Source: Lingula anatina
Lineage: Eukaryota; Brachiopoda; Lingulata; Lingulida; Lingulidae
Length of the DNA: 64,000 nt
Direction of reading: 5' to 3'
Assembly: GCF_001039355.2 (NCBI RefSeq)
Contig: NW_019775536.1
Span: 856,322-920,321, forward strand
The position numbers and the translations under genes were made by a program. Below are positions 11,675 to 21,470 of the stretch, one piece after another. The notes beneath the pieces were generated by a model. The model saw only the letters and a program-made list of their open reading frames with translations. It was not told the origin of the DNA and ran no database searches. Every line of letters begins with the position of its first letter. Positions within the stretch are counted from its first letter, which is position 1.

Positions 11675-12712
11675 GCTTACAGATTGTTACAGATTATCCC
11701 AGATTATTGCATGACAGCCACTCTCTAATCCGTCGCATCTACCCCGAGCAGGCCCTGTTACATTATTTTTACATGTACGCTATTCAGAATCAGGTAGATA
11801 AAAAGCACTAAAATAAAAGGCGTAAAATGTGCAAAGGATTTAAATCTTCACAGAAATCCATTTGCATATAACTGAACTTTGATTCCAGGGACACTTAATG
11901 GTATAGATATAACTCTGTGGGAGTGTTTCGATAATACGTAATTGATATATGGCTATGGCTATTGACTTTTGTTTTGTTGATTGCAAAATCGTGAGAGTCG
12001 CATTGTTTATAATAGTAACGGTCAAGGTCGCAGGAGGGGATTCGTCGATTTGACTGGTGACACGGCCAATCATAACACTGATAGGAAAAAAGCCCAGTCT
12101 AATTCTTCAAATTTGGTATATTGGCAAGAAATGCGAAGTTAGCGGACCCAAAATCAGTTACTTTGGGACATTTAGAGTTTACACTCCCAAAAACACCAAT
12201 ATTTTACATTCGCGAAAATGGAATAGCATTTTCATTTCTTAACATATTCCGGCTACACCTCGTGGACTATAGTCCCAAAACCAACATTATATTTTCTGTA
12301 AACAACCCAGGCCTTACCTGATAAATGGTATGAACTTCTATACACGTGAACACCAGTTAACCTGGCCGTTGGAATAAAACTGGCAGTATGAATAGTCGTG
12401 TTACTGCCGTCGTGTTTGTTGGCTCTGTGGAACTTCCTGTTAAAATGTGCGTCACAAAAATTCCAAAAATGAATAGAGAATAAATAAATAAAAGAATAGA
12501 GATCAATTGAGATAATTGAATATACAGCTGAATAAACAGATTTGAAAGAAATACATTTGCTGGCAATATCAACATACTGTACAATAAAGATGTATATTAA
12601 AGAGATAGCAACTTCATTTTGGCCAAAAAAATGAATTTTCCTGGGGTTACAGCAATTTTCACATACTTACCAATGGTCAACGAATCCATTTCTACATTCA
12701 CAGTTAGTCCCT

Positions 12713-12755
<43 letters not shown>

Positions 12756-15700
12756 GGTTATTACAGAGTATAGCTTTCTATGGAGGTCATATGGTCGGAT
12801 GGCAAGCATATATTTCAGATTTATGGCTATTACTGTCATTTTTGTGACAAAATAGAATATATTATATTTTAATGAGTTGTTTACAATGTATTTATAGCGA
12901 AATATAGATCTCATATGAAGAGTTGTTCTCCCTTTAATCGAGTAGGCTACACCTGTAAATTATTGCCACTAGAGACCCAACCAAATACCATCACATACTT
13001 TCGAAAAGTATTATACCACCGTATCCTTCTATAATTTCCTTTTGTCAAATTTTTTCTTTCCACTGCAAACACTTGGGGGAGGGATAAGCAGGTTAACTTA
13101 ACGAGGAGGTATTTGAAGAAGACGCAATTTTTAAAGCTTTTTGTCGGTTGGGCGCGTAATTACTTTGGAATATTTTTTGGCTTGTTTCTTTCGGTTGTGC
13201 CAGAAAGTGATAGTAGTCATAAGTTAGCTTTAAAGGGAATGTAAATATCTGTGCTTTTGGTTGATATGTATATTTAACATCATGAAGCGAAATGAATCTG
13301 GAAGCCGGTTTAACCCCATTCCCCTTGATTTTCTGTAACGCTCATGCTATAGTATACCCACATGTTTAGGAAATTTGATCTAAAAATATATGTGCCCTAA
13401 TCCAGGTTCAATTCACATCCAGACATATACAAACATTTTAAAACTAAAATTAAAAAAAAATATTTTAAAAAAACTTTTAGTCCATAAAATTTCTCTTGCA
13501 GATGTTTTCAACGGAAGTGACGTACCAAGAAGCGAAGCTCCAATCAGTGTAGTACATATGCCGATCGTCCACGGCAATGCCAAAGTAGTAGCGATTAACA
13601 GTAGTTCTAGCTTCAATCAAAGATCGTCTGTTACTTCCATCTGGGTCGGACACTTCAATTTTGGAATAATTTCCATCGCACCAATAAAGTTTCTGTTCTG
13701 TAAAACAAGATTTTGGGTAAGCATAAATGTTCATTAGCTTGGTAGTTGGATCATGCATGAAAGTTGTCAAGCACAAGCCAAAAAACCTTCATACCAGTAT
13801 CTCACGGCCAACCTTGACGTAGGCCTTCATCAGACTGATAATATCTCAATAATAAAATGATAATACTTATATGAAACATTCTGTAATTGTACAGATTGTT
13901 ATGTATTATAGTTCAGAGGCCTATAACTACAACGAATAAATTCATCATCATCATCAGTGTTCAATTCATATGTATTGCCAGCTGTCACCTATGGTTCAGA
14001 GACATGGACAATGAATGCATCCATGACAACGGCTACAAGAAGCACAGAAAAGGATGGAAAGAAGCATGTTGAACATCAGGGTAAGAGACAGAAAGACCAT
14101 TTAGTGGATAAGATCACAGACCAAGGTAAAGGGTATATGCCTACTGGTTACAATTTAAGTAATGAAGTAGAGATGGGCAGGGCATGTCAGTAGAATCAAA
14201 GATTATATATGGACAATAATGCTGACAGAATGAACACCAAAATATAGACATAGGAAACAAGGGAAGACTCATAAGAAACGGAGGGATGAATTTGATGAGC
14301 ACTGCAAACATTTAAAACTTGAAGTGTGAAGTCCAAGACAGAAAGCACTGGAAGAAATATGCTAAGGCTTTTGCCCAACAATGGAATATTTTAGGCTCTG
14401 AATGCTGATGATGATGATGATTTCTAAACGGGCCATATAAAGAAGAAATTATCATTATGATATGAAGTCTTATTATTTCAATAGCCGTTCAAATCTCACC
14501 AGGGATGTCAATATCTATTCCATTCGGTCTTGACAGATCCGTGTCTGCTACAGTTTGTCTGTTTTCGCCGTCCATGTGGGCTCGTTCTATCTTTGGTTCC
14601 TCACCCCAATCTGTCCAATACATCCAGCTGCAACAAAGTATGGAAGAGACGTTTACAAACGTCTTACGTCACGTAACACCATGACACGAAACATTGTGCT
14701 GAACAAGGTTTTACAATGTATAATGCACATGATCTCCTCCATAAAACACCATGCGTCAGGAATATTATGATTATGAGTGTTTTGGCCCTAGTAATTTAGG
14801 ATGGCAGCCGCTCATGTTACGTCACTAAACGCCAAGTAATATGTAACAGCACCAGCTGCTATGGTATTCATTGTAACTTTGACTGGCTTATAAAAACAGC
14901 TGTCTGGATGCTATTTTAATAATTAAAATTATTGTTCAATTGTTTGAGGTCAAAAAGAAATTAATGATTGCGTCTAACTATTATGTTCATCAACAATCAC
15001 AAATATTTCGCCTTTTTTACCTTTGATTGTAAAGAGCTAAAACAGAGCAATGCATGTTTAGCATAATGCTAGTGCATATTTTAAAAAGAAAATAAGTTTA
15101 AGACACAAAAAACATCAATTCCAAATTTTGATAATGTCAACTCTTAAAAGGAGGGGAAACCCTTGTAAATACCCGTTAAGTGGATCCAACGCCAAAGCTC
15201 TCGGCCTATCCAATCCAGTTCTTAACAAAATCTTGTGCTGGGAGCCGTCCAATCTCATCACACCCACGGTGTCATACCTGCGCTCGGTGTAGTACAGTAG
15301 GCGGGAAATATGGTCAACTGTAACGGCGTCTTGCACGCTTCCTGAGAAGAGAAGTTTGGCCTTTAAAACGACCCTTCTCTCTCCCTCTCACCTCTGTGTG
15401 TGTGTGTGTGTGTCTGTTTGTGTGTGTTTGTGTGTGTGTGTTTGTGTGTGTGTTTGTGTGTGTATGTGTTTGTGTGTGTGTTTGTGTGTGTGTGTGTTTG
15501 TGTGGGGGGGGGGGTGTCGAGGGGTGTGTCAATATCCCTGAAATTTAAATTCTGAATCTGTCAATGTAAATAGATGTAGATCACACTTACCAATAGTGAA
15601 ATTAAAGACCGTTTCCGGCTCTGTTCCATCAACATTTACTCTTCTTATTTTAGCAAAGGTGACATATTCAGTCCAGTAAACCCGCTGCTCTATTGGGTCG

Positions 15701-17837
15701 TAACTTGTGGACATGGGGTTATTACACTGGGAATAAATGGTGTGTAGGTTCCACTGGATCAGATCAACCTGCCATATTACTCCGTTTTCTCTGTCCGTGA
15801 AAATAAGGAAGTCATCGGTCACATAGCCACTGCAGACTTAATTGAAAGTAAGAGGCAAAGAAATGATAAGACAAAAATGATTTTAAAATGAACTGCATTT
15901 AATTTACAGTTTATGATAGAAGTAATTCGGGCGCTTAACTCTTTGTTGGTCAAAAATGGCAATCTTAGTACTTTCGATTTCAAATATTTTACTGAAGAAA
16001 TTCCAAAAAAGAAAAAAAATCAAAGGATCCCCAATGATTAAAAAAAAAAGTAAATCAAGTTTAACAACCATCATTACGCTCATTGTCTTAACAAAGATAA
16101 GGTAACGCAGAAAATATGTGACATTTTTCACAGTGAATAGGCGATACCCACGTATCCATCAGCTAGTACCAATATTATTTACTTTAACGCAATCGCGAAG
16201 GTCTTTCATCTATGAGACAGAACAACATAATCTGTGAAATATGACCCAATGAGCGGAATAGGAGAGGTATACATATACAGACACTGCTTTTGCCAAAACA
16301 AATATTTGGGTAACGGTAATGGCCCAAAAATTTCATGTACTGTGATCCAGAATGCGTTTCAAGAAGTAAATACAAAAAAACATCGGTATCAAAAACCATA
16401 TTTTTCCTTACCACTCTATTTCGTATCATTTAACTTTTGTGTTATATGAAAAACCCAATTGCAACCACCCTTTATAGCCTGGTCCACAAATGCGCGTTAT
16501 CAAAAAAACTGTGGTAATTTCATACATTTTGAGCTTCAAATACGGTCTTTATGTTCACTAGAATGAACCTTTTCACAACCCTGTTATTATCATATTTACA
16601 TACTAGGGGACTGTTGAATACTGTTCAGTCGATCATGATTCAAGGACGTAAAGGCTATTGATTCCAGAAGCGACAAAAGTCTCTTTTTCTTAACTCTCTG
16701 TTGTTATGTTTTGCTATTTCGTATGACCTAGGTTGGCAGACTGACAAAATCATTGTTCAGTACCAAGAAATTTCTACACAGAGCAATATAATCTCATTCA
16801 GTTTAAAAGATTATATGTATCTTGTCACGTTTTCGAATTCAAGGTTGAATTGAATCTTTGAAAGAAACGGCGTTTCTTTTAACGTTAAATAGTTAAGATT
16901 TAATTAATCACAAATTAGCAAAATGCACGTAGGTCAATTGTATATAAGTCAGGGAAGGAACAAGTGTATAGGTACAGTTTTGTTAAGAGTCCACTGGAAC
17001 AATGATTGTTTTTATGTATTGGAATGGAGTGGATAACGTCACAGCACATGAGATTACAAAAAACTGGTCAATTCAATACGCTACCTTAATGCTTAAAGCA
17101 ATTGCCTAGTAATAAATGATAAATACTCCATTGACTAAATAAGAATAAATGATTTTAGGCCACGCAAAAGAAGCAAGAACTTAACAGGGACAATAAAGGC
17201 GTGATCATTTCGATGGAGACTTATACATGTAACTACTGTATATGTATTAAGGTGGTTGTTTTGTCCTTTCTTAACTTTGTTACTAACTGGTAAACACTCG
17301 AAGGAGGGGAGAGTTTTTTAATTTATTTTGTTTATTTTTTTTTTTACAATGACAATTATTTGAGGGAATATTAATGGAAGGTTATAATTTTACCCCGTCC
17401 CTCCAAAATGTACTTAGACAATATGAAAGTAAAGTATTAAACATGGCATTATGGGTTTCAGAGACTCGGTGTGGACTTTTTCAAGATTTAGGGTACCCTA
17501 TCTGCATCGGTAAAACGCTACTTTCCGCTTGCGTCCCTTGCTGTTAGAAGGGAGACAGAAAGAATCCCTTTTAGAAAATTCGGATAAATGACCTTTCTTT
17601 TCGAAACCGCCCTATTATCAGTCTGTGTCATTATTCCGGTTTTCAGAGTACAAACCGTACCGTAATTATACAAATATCTTCTTGTGACTCTGTGCAGTTT
17701 GGAAAACTCGTCAGTTACACATTAAATACATGTACCTGTCATTATACAAAAATATGTGAACAAATTAAAGCCATCTTACCTGAGGATGATAATAAATACA
17801 CCAATAACAAACCCCCAAACTTCTTCAAGCGATCCAT
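7368..17837 (-). CDS. Single-propeller LDL-receptor-like type I membrane protein, 9 exons, 546 aa
   Basis: Joined exons: 17780-17837, 15591-15836, 15173-15341, 14500-14627, 13526-13697, 12318-12436, 8650-9042, 7961-8069, 7368-7614 (1641 nt, 547 codons with the stop; all phases agree). Residues 1-19 are a signal peptide. Residues about 24-297 form one six-bladed LDL-receptor class B propeller (VYWTE, LYYTE, MYWTDWG, LYWCDG, MYYTDWS). An EGF domain lies at 302-331, with Cys302, 309, 313, 322, 324 and 331. A Thr/Ser/Pro-rich mucin-like stalk covers about 333-428, the transmembrane helix 437-461, then RRRR and an 80-residue tail. The tail carries a proline stretch (PAPSPPKSPK), NPTF, and tyrosines in YDLI, YLTL, IYEVP and YANY contexts. 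Family knowledge: propeller-EGF units bind ligands in LRP-type receptors. There are no LDL-A repeats and only one propeller, so this is not a canonical LDLR or LRP. Ligand unknown. Confidence 0.85.
7899..7949. repeat. (GA)n(GT)n(GA)n microsatellite
   Basis: Compound dinucleotide repeat directly downstream of the exon 8 donor of the receptor gene. A similar tract follows the orphan exon copy at 19298. Confidence 0.85.
7961..8069 (-). CDS. LRP-like receptor gene, exon 8 (transmembrane helix)
   Basis: Encodes DQDSTSIPLVIGVAVASPLV followed by a strongly hydrophobic run and FLRRRR, a type I stop-transfer. The acceptor AATGAAAG was chosen because it keeps the hydrophobic frame in phase 1. The donor is GTGAAA. 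Mixed (GA)n/(GT)n repeats follow the donor in the intron. Confidence 0.8.
8650..9042 (-). CDS. LRP-like receptor gene, exon 7 (EGF domain and mucin stalk)
   Basis: Encodes residues 298-428: the EGF module (SNACSVNNGGCPYLCLPK ...) then about 95 residues dominated by Thr, with poly-Thr encoded by an (ACT)n microsatellite. The acceptor is TTGTAG and the donor GTATGA, phase 1-1. The stalk is likely O-glycosylated and length-polymorphic. Confidence 0.85.
9078..9308. mobile_element. Hairpin element with perfect 51-bp inverted repeat
   Basis: Arms at 9078-9128 and 9258-9308 are exact reverse complements (AATAAAGGGTACCGGAGG ...), with a 129-bp loop. It lies 35 bp inside the intron from the acceptor of receptor exon 7. 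This is probably a young MITE; no superfamily was assigned. Confidence 0.85.
9548..9790 (-). repeat. Dispersed repeat, inverted partner of 12010-12243
   Basis: On the minus strand it reads GGCCAAGGTC ... TCGATTTGACTG ... GTTAGCGGACCCAAAA ... ATTTTACACTCGC. The same blocks occur on the plus strand at 12010-12243. Both copies lie in one intron, facing each other. Confidence 0.7.
10908..11130. repeat. Dispersed repeat with CCTCCGCCAAGG / CCTTGGCGGAGG ends
   Basis: About 220 bp with short inverted ends and an internal ACAGACAGACAG tract. This type of sequence is common in marine invertebrate genomes. It lies in the intron between receptor exons 6 and 7. Confidence 0.65.
11566..11671. repeat. (TC)n and (AT)n microsatellites
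   Basis: (TC)n at 11566-11596 and (AT)n at 11607-11671, both in an intron of the receptor gene. Confidence 0.9.
12010..12243 (+). repeat. Dispersed repeat, inverted partner of 9548-9790
   Basis: Shares GGTCAAGGTC, TCGATTTGACTGG, GTTAGCGGACCCAAAA and ATTTTACATTCGC blocks with the minus strand of 9548-9790. It ends about 75 bp from the donor of receptor exon 6. Confidence 0.7.
12318..12436 (-). CDS. LRP-like receptor gene, exon 6 (end of blade 6)
   Basis: Encodes WKFHRANKHDGSNTT ... LTGVHVYRSSYHLS, the closing strands of the propeller. The acceptor is TTTAACAG; the donor CAG|GTAAGG was chosen over a weaker GTTAAC inside the exon because it restores phase 1 for the EGF exon and keeps the GVHVY motif. 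Confidence 0.85.
12437..13525 (-). other. Receptor intron 5
   Basis: A 1.1-kb intron with a 38-bp T run at 12714-12751. Nothing else was recognised. Confidence 0.7.
13526..13697 (-). CDS. LRP-like receptor gene, exon 5 (propeller blades 5-6)
   Basis: Encodes QKLYWCDGNYSKIEV ... DDRHMYYTDWSFAS. The acceptor is TTTTACAG and the donor GTACGT. Phase 1 in, 2 out. Confidence 0.85.
13698..14499 (-). other. Receptor intron 4
   Basis: An 0.8-kb intron, most of which is occupied by an RTE-type LINE 3' fragment on the opposite strand. Confidence 0.7.
13950..14425 (+). mobile_element. RTE-type LINE 3' fragment, decayed
   Basis: Plus-strand translation across several frames gives FNSYVLPAVTYGSETWTMNA, then pieces of the C-terminal region including RKQGRLIRNGG-like and DRKHWKKYAKAFAQQWNILG-like stretches. 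These match the C-terminus of RTE-clade reverse transcriptases. The copy ends in a (ATG)n tail, as RTE elements do. Frameshifts and a 5' truncation make it inactive. It sits inside a receptor intron, antisense to the gene. Confidence 0.75.
14500..14627 (-). CDS. LRP-like receptor gene, exon 4 (propeller blade 4)
   Basis: Encodes WMYWTDWGEEPKIERAHMDG and SRPNGIDIDIP, the best-conserved YWTD blade. The acceptor is TTGCAG and the donor GTGAGA. Phase 2 in, 1 out. Confidence 0.9.
15173..15341 (-). CDS. LRP-like receptor gene, exon 3 (propeller blade 3)
   Basis: Encodes VTVDHISRLLYYTE ... VMRLDGSQHKILL and ends in RALALDPLNG. The acceptor is CTTCTCAG and the donor GTATTT. Phase 1 in, 2 out. Confidence 0.85.
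15394..15516. repeat. (GT)n-rich microsatellite with terminal G-run
   Basis: Interrupted GTGTGTTT repeats followed by about 10 G, in the short intron between receptor exons 2 and 3. Confidence 0.9.
15591..15836 (-). CDS. LRP-like receptor gene, exon 2 (propeller blades 1-2)
   Basis: Encodes residues 20-101, including FLIFTDRENGVIWQVDL and RVYWTE ... IRRVNVDGTE, typical class B repeats. The acceptor is TCAATTAAG and the donor GTAAGT, phase 1-1. Confidence 0.8.
15837..17779 (-). other. Receptor intron 1
   Basis: A 1.9-kb AT-rich intron between the signal peptide exon and the propeller. No exon, RNA gene or clear transposon was seen. Confidence 0.65.
17780..17837 (-). CDS. LRP-like receptor gene, exon 1 (signal peptide)
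   Basis: Encodes residues 1-19 (MDRLKKFGGLLLVYLLSSS), ending in phase 1 at the donor GTAAGA. It joins exon 2 to give ...SSSVCSGYVTDD, a plausible signal peptidase region. Confidence 0.75.
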
Positions 17838-19297
17838 TGCACCAGGGTCGATATTGCAATTGTGGGAACAATATATCAGGATGCCTGTCAGATCTTGTTA
17901 AAATTTTGTGAGTTTTTCTCTTGATAAACCTGTCTGGTCCCAGCCTACTGTGACATCAAGTTACTTAGTCTGTTCCTGATTTTTGGAACTAATTTCCTTT
18001 CCTTTTCAGTATGATCCACGTCGTTGGAGAGCTAAAGTGTCCTATTCAGTTTGCACAGTTCAGTCGAAAATGAAACTTGGCGTCATCCGGGCCTTTGCCT
18101 TGTTTCTATAATGCGACGAAATGTACAGCGGTTTTGCGCAGTATTATTTTGCCTGTTAGAAAAGCGCAGAACTGACGCGCGAAGATCTTTCAATAAATAT
18201 TCAGGTTAATTCAAGATTGAATATAAAATGCTGGCTATTAATATTTAAGCATAATCAAAATTTCCGCTGCTGTTATCTCGTTTAAGTTATATTTTTTTAG
18301 TTGGACCTCAAAATATGCGCTTGGGTCATTTGCACACTGTCCCATGAATGCAAACTACTTCCTGGTTGTATAGGTCGATACAATGTGAAGAACGTGATTC
18401 GTGGACGAGAAGCGTCTAGGTAACTTTGTTGATTGTGCATTCTCAATAACGTAGTTTTTCAGTTATCATTTACAGCCATGTATATATCATTATGCGACTG
18501 TGCATCCTGCTGTAATATAATCAGGCTAGAGGCACTAGGTCCCGTGCATGTGTCTTTAAGAGAAATCGTCTCGCTCTTTTCTGTGTCGCAGGGTGAGATG
18601 ACAGAGACGCTCCGTGACTCAAGGACATGGAAATAGTTATAAAATTAATCAGCGCTGCCCGTGGCGAATTCTCTACTAGAAATAATTTTCATTTAGAAAT
18701 CGTCGACACAAACCTAAGTACTATGTGTAAATTCTAGTGGTAGTACGGTTCTGAGCCGACCTAAATTATGTATCGAGTAAACATGACCAAGACGAGAAGT
18801 GTATTATTACAGTAAATAACCCGCTGTCAAATTTTCTACCAACAAAGAAATGCATCAATACTAATTGTTTGACTGGTAACCTTTAACAAAGAATAGAGGG
18901 CCTTGTAAGCATATCCTCATATCCCTTAAGAACTCAGACCATTTTGCAGATAATATAGTGGGACATTTCAACAGCTCCTTTAATTAGAGAAAATAGCAAA
19001 AAACAAAAGTTAAAAAAGTCACGATATAAGGCAAATTCAGTTGGGGATTAAAAAATATTGTTTTTTTCTTATTATTATTTTGAGGGTGAGGGATGAGGGA
19101 CCTGTTGTTAATTTTTCCACTCCAACATACCCGAACGACACTGGCAACCGATGTTCCATTAGTTTAGCGAAATATGTGTGGCGAGAATTAGTTAAGAAGA
19201 ATATGTATAACGGAATAGGTATAACGAGAATGGTGTTCTGAAATATGATGTTCTTATGGTTGTGTGTAAGAGAGAGAGAGAGTGAGAGAGGTTTTAC

Positions 19298-19401
19298 CAG
19301 CGTCTTCCCAGGAAAACTATTATGCTCACCACCACCACTATAACAGCAGCCAGCGGTAAAGCCACTGCAACACCAATAGCCAGTGCTTGATGAGTCTATG
19401 C
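19298..19401 (-). pseudogene. Orphan, frameshifted copy of the receptor transmembrane exon
   Basis: The minus strand aligns with receptor exon 8 (7961-8069): the same GAAAG acceptor context, GACTCATCAAGC, and a hydrophobic run LAIGVAVALPLAAVIVVVVS ending FLGRR at a GTAAAA donor, again followed by a (GA)n tract. It is 104 nt against 109, a net 5-nt loss just before the helix, so the exon-8 frame is broken if the same acceptor is used. An alternative AG 6 nt further in would open the hydrophobic frame in phase 0. No propeller or tail exon lies beside it, so it is a relic of a tandem duplication or an alternative exon. Confidence 0.65.
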
Positions 19402-20385
19402 CTTTCACTACTGGCATCACCAAAACTATTGATAAAATCAAAAATAAAAGATTTATCGGAAAATAAAGAATTCGACAAAATTATGAACATAATTTCAAAA
19501 TATCAAAACTGTACGATCTACTGGTGTTACGATACAGTGGACAGCAACAGCGGGAGATATTTAGCAGAACAAAGCTGACAGATAAAAGGGCATCAAACAA
19601 TATAAAACAATGCAACGATATTTGCAATAATACTAATTATTATTATTATTATAAGTGTGCCGTACCTTTTTTTTTTTTGTTTTTTTTTTTTTTTTTTTTT
19701 TTGTTTTTTTTTTTAGTTGTGATACTGCATCGCATCAAAGAGCGTATTGAAATCTGACAATAGCAAGATCTATAAACCCATTTTTTTAGTTTATATGTAT
19801 ATTTCCCTCAATTTTGAGTCAATCTCGTGACGGAGATATATACAAGTGGTATTTCAGTCGTCAGGTTGAAAATAAAACTTTAAAACTCATAAGCAGGCGT
19901 AAAGTCCGTAACATCCTCAACAATGACGTCATTGTTTAAATTCATTAAAGTCAAACATACATTGTACAGTATCCTTCAACAATCTTAATTACAGCTTTAA
20001 AATTGTAAGTGGTGTTTTAAATACCATTTTTATGCAGAAATGTCGTGATCATTGTTGGATAATATATATAAACGTTCTAAAACAGTGAATTATGTCCACT
20101 CTTAAAGCTGTGTGGTATATTGCAAAAAGATGCTCGGGTCGGGAAGGGTGTTGCTATTAAAGCCCTGCAATTCGTGCGAATCGATACAATGTTTGGCACT
20201 CGTCTAGATTTATAGAGTCTTTATTCCATTAATAACTCCGACTACATGATATTCATAATGTCATTCGTGATACCAGTGTGTTCCAACATCCGACATGTCG
20301 TCACTTCATAATATGTTTTCTCTAGATCATCTTTTGTTTATTTTGTCTTTTACAGTAATTTGTTTGTTAAATGAGCAGCAGGCTG

Positions 20386-20480
20386 GGGGGGGGGGTCGAG
20401 ATGTTTGTAAAAACAACAGTTATGACAGGAAAGAAAACATCCAGTCTGAATCAAATATTGACGCACATGTAGGTACTAAA
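20386..20480 (+). repeat. Dispersed repeat, copy 2
   Basis: Diverged copy of 6792-6888: a G-run, TCGAGATGTTTG, CAGTTATGAC and TCAAATATTGACG. Confidence 0.55.
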
Positions 20481-21090
20481 CATATCTAATTCCTTAAGCC
20501 TCTGTCAGAACCGGCCGTACGGGCTCTTACGGCCTGTTTGCATCCAAATTTTGCGCAGCATCTCACGCGCCGCGCAAGTCCTAAGCACGTACGGAGGATG
20601 TTGGGCATGTCCAAAAGATTCTACGAATAATCTGCGAACAGCGAGGCGGCAAACGTAACTTGCTCTACTCACATTCGCAAGTGAGACGTGCGCATGGGCG
20701 TAACCAGACCTTTTAAAATTGTGCGCACACATTTCCAAAATTTCCAGGTACAGCTAAATGTTGACTTACAACAAATGAAGGGCAGTTTAAATTATATGTG
20801 CCAAATACATGTTTCATCACTTAACGTTAAAAATATTCCCACGATATACTTAAGTTCCAGTATATTATTTCACCCAGAAACAACTTTTTTCCGGGATTGG
20901 CGGTACAGGCCGTCCAAAATTGCCATCTGTAACTCCCTTCAAAATTTCAGCTCGGCCAGCTTTCTAAGTGTCATGAACGGGGAGGGGGGTGAATTAAATG
21001 AAAAAATATTTCAAAAATAATAGATTTCAAGGGGGGGGGAGAGTTGAAAATAAACGATAACTATCTTCCGCTGACGCTCTTAAATGAATA

Positions 21091-21470
21091 TGAAAATTGC
21101 CTTCTCGTCTCGCTCGGATCGCGAACGATCCTCGGCTGCCGATATTCCGCGAATGAAGTCTCTTGAACGAATATGAAAATTGCCTTCTAGGTTCGCTCAG
21201 ATGGCGAACGACCTCCCACTGAAGATATGAGAATTGCCTCCTCGTCTCGCTCGGATCGGTAACGATCTTCAGCTGAAGATCATCCGAGAACGAAGTCCAT
21301 TGAACGACTCTGAAAATTGCTTTCTCGTTTCGCTCGGATCGAGATCGATCTCCCGCTTAAGATATGAAAACTGCCTTCTTGTCTCGCAGGGGTAGGTAAC
21401 TATATCTCTTGCTCCCGATCATCGGCTAACTAAGCCTCTTGAACAAATATGAAAATTGCCTTCTCGTCTC
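21091..21470. repeat. Tandem array, 137-bp higher-order unit
   Basis: The block TGAAAATTGCCTTCTCG starts at 21091, 21174, 21228, 21311, 21365 and 21450. Spacings alternate 83/54/83/54/85, so a 137-bp unit made of two related half-units is repeated nearly three times. It is rich in CGCTCGGATC and borders the truncated end of the LINE to its right. Confidence 0.8.

Noticed and set aside
15314-15541. His/Thr-rich and Val/Cys-rich frames
   Set aside because: Translations of the (GT)n microsatellite.
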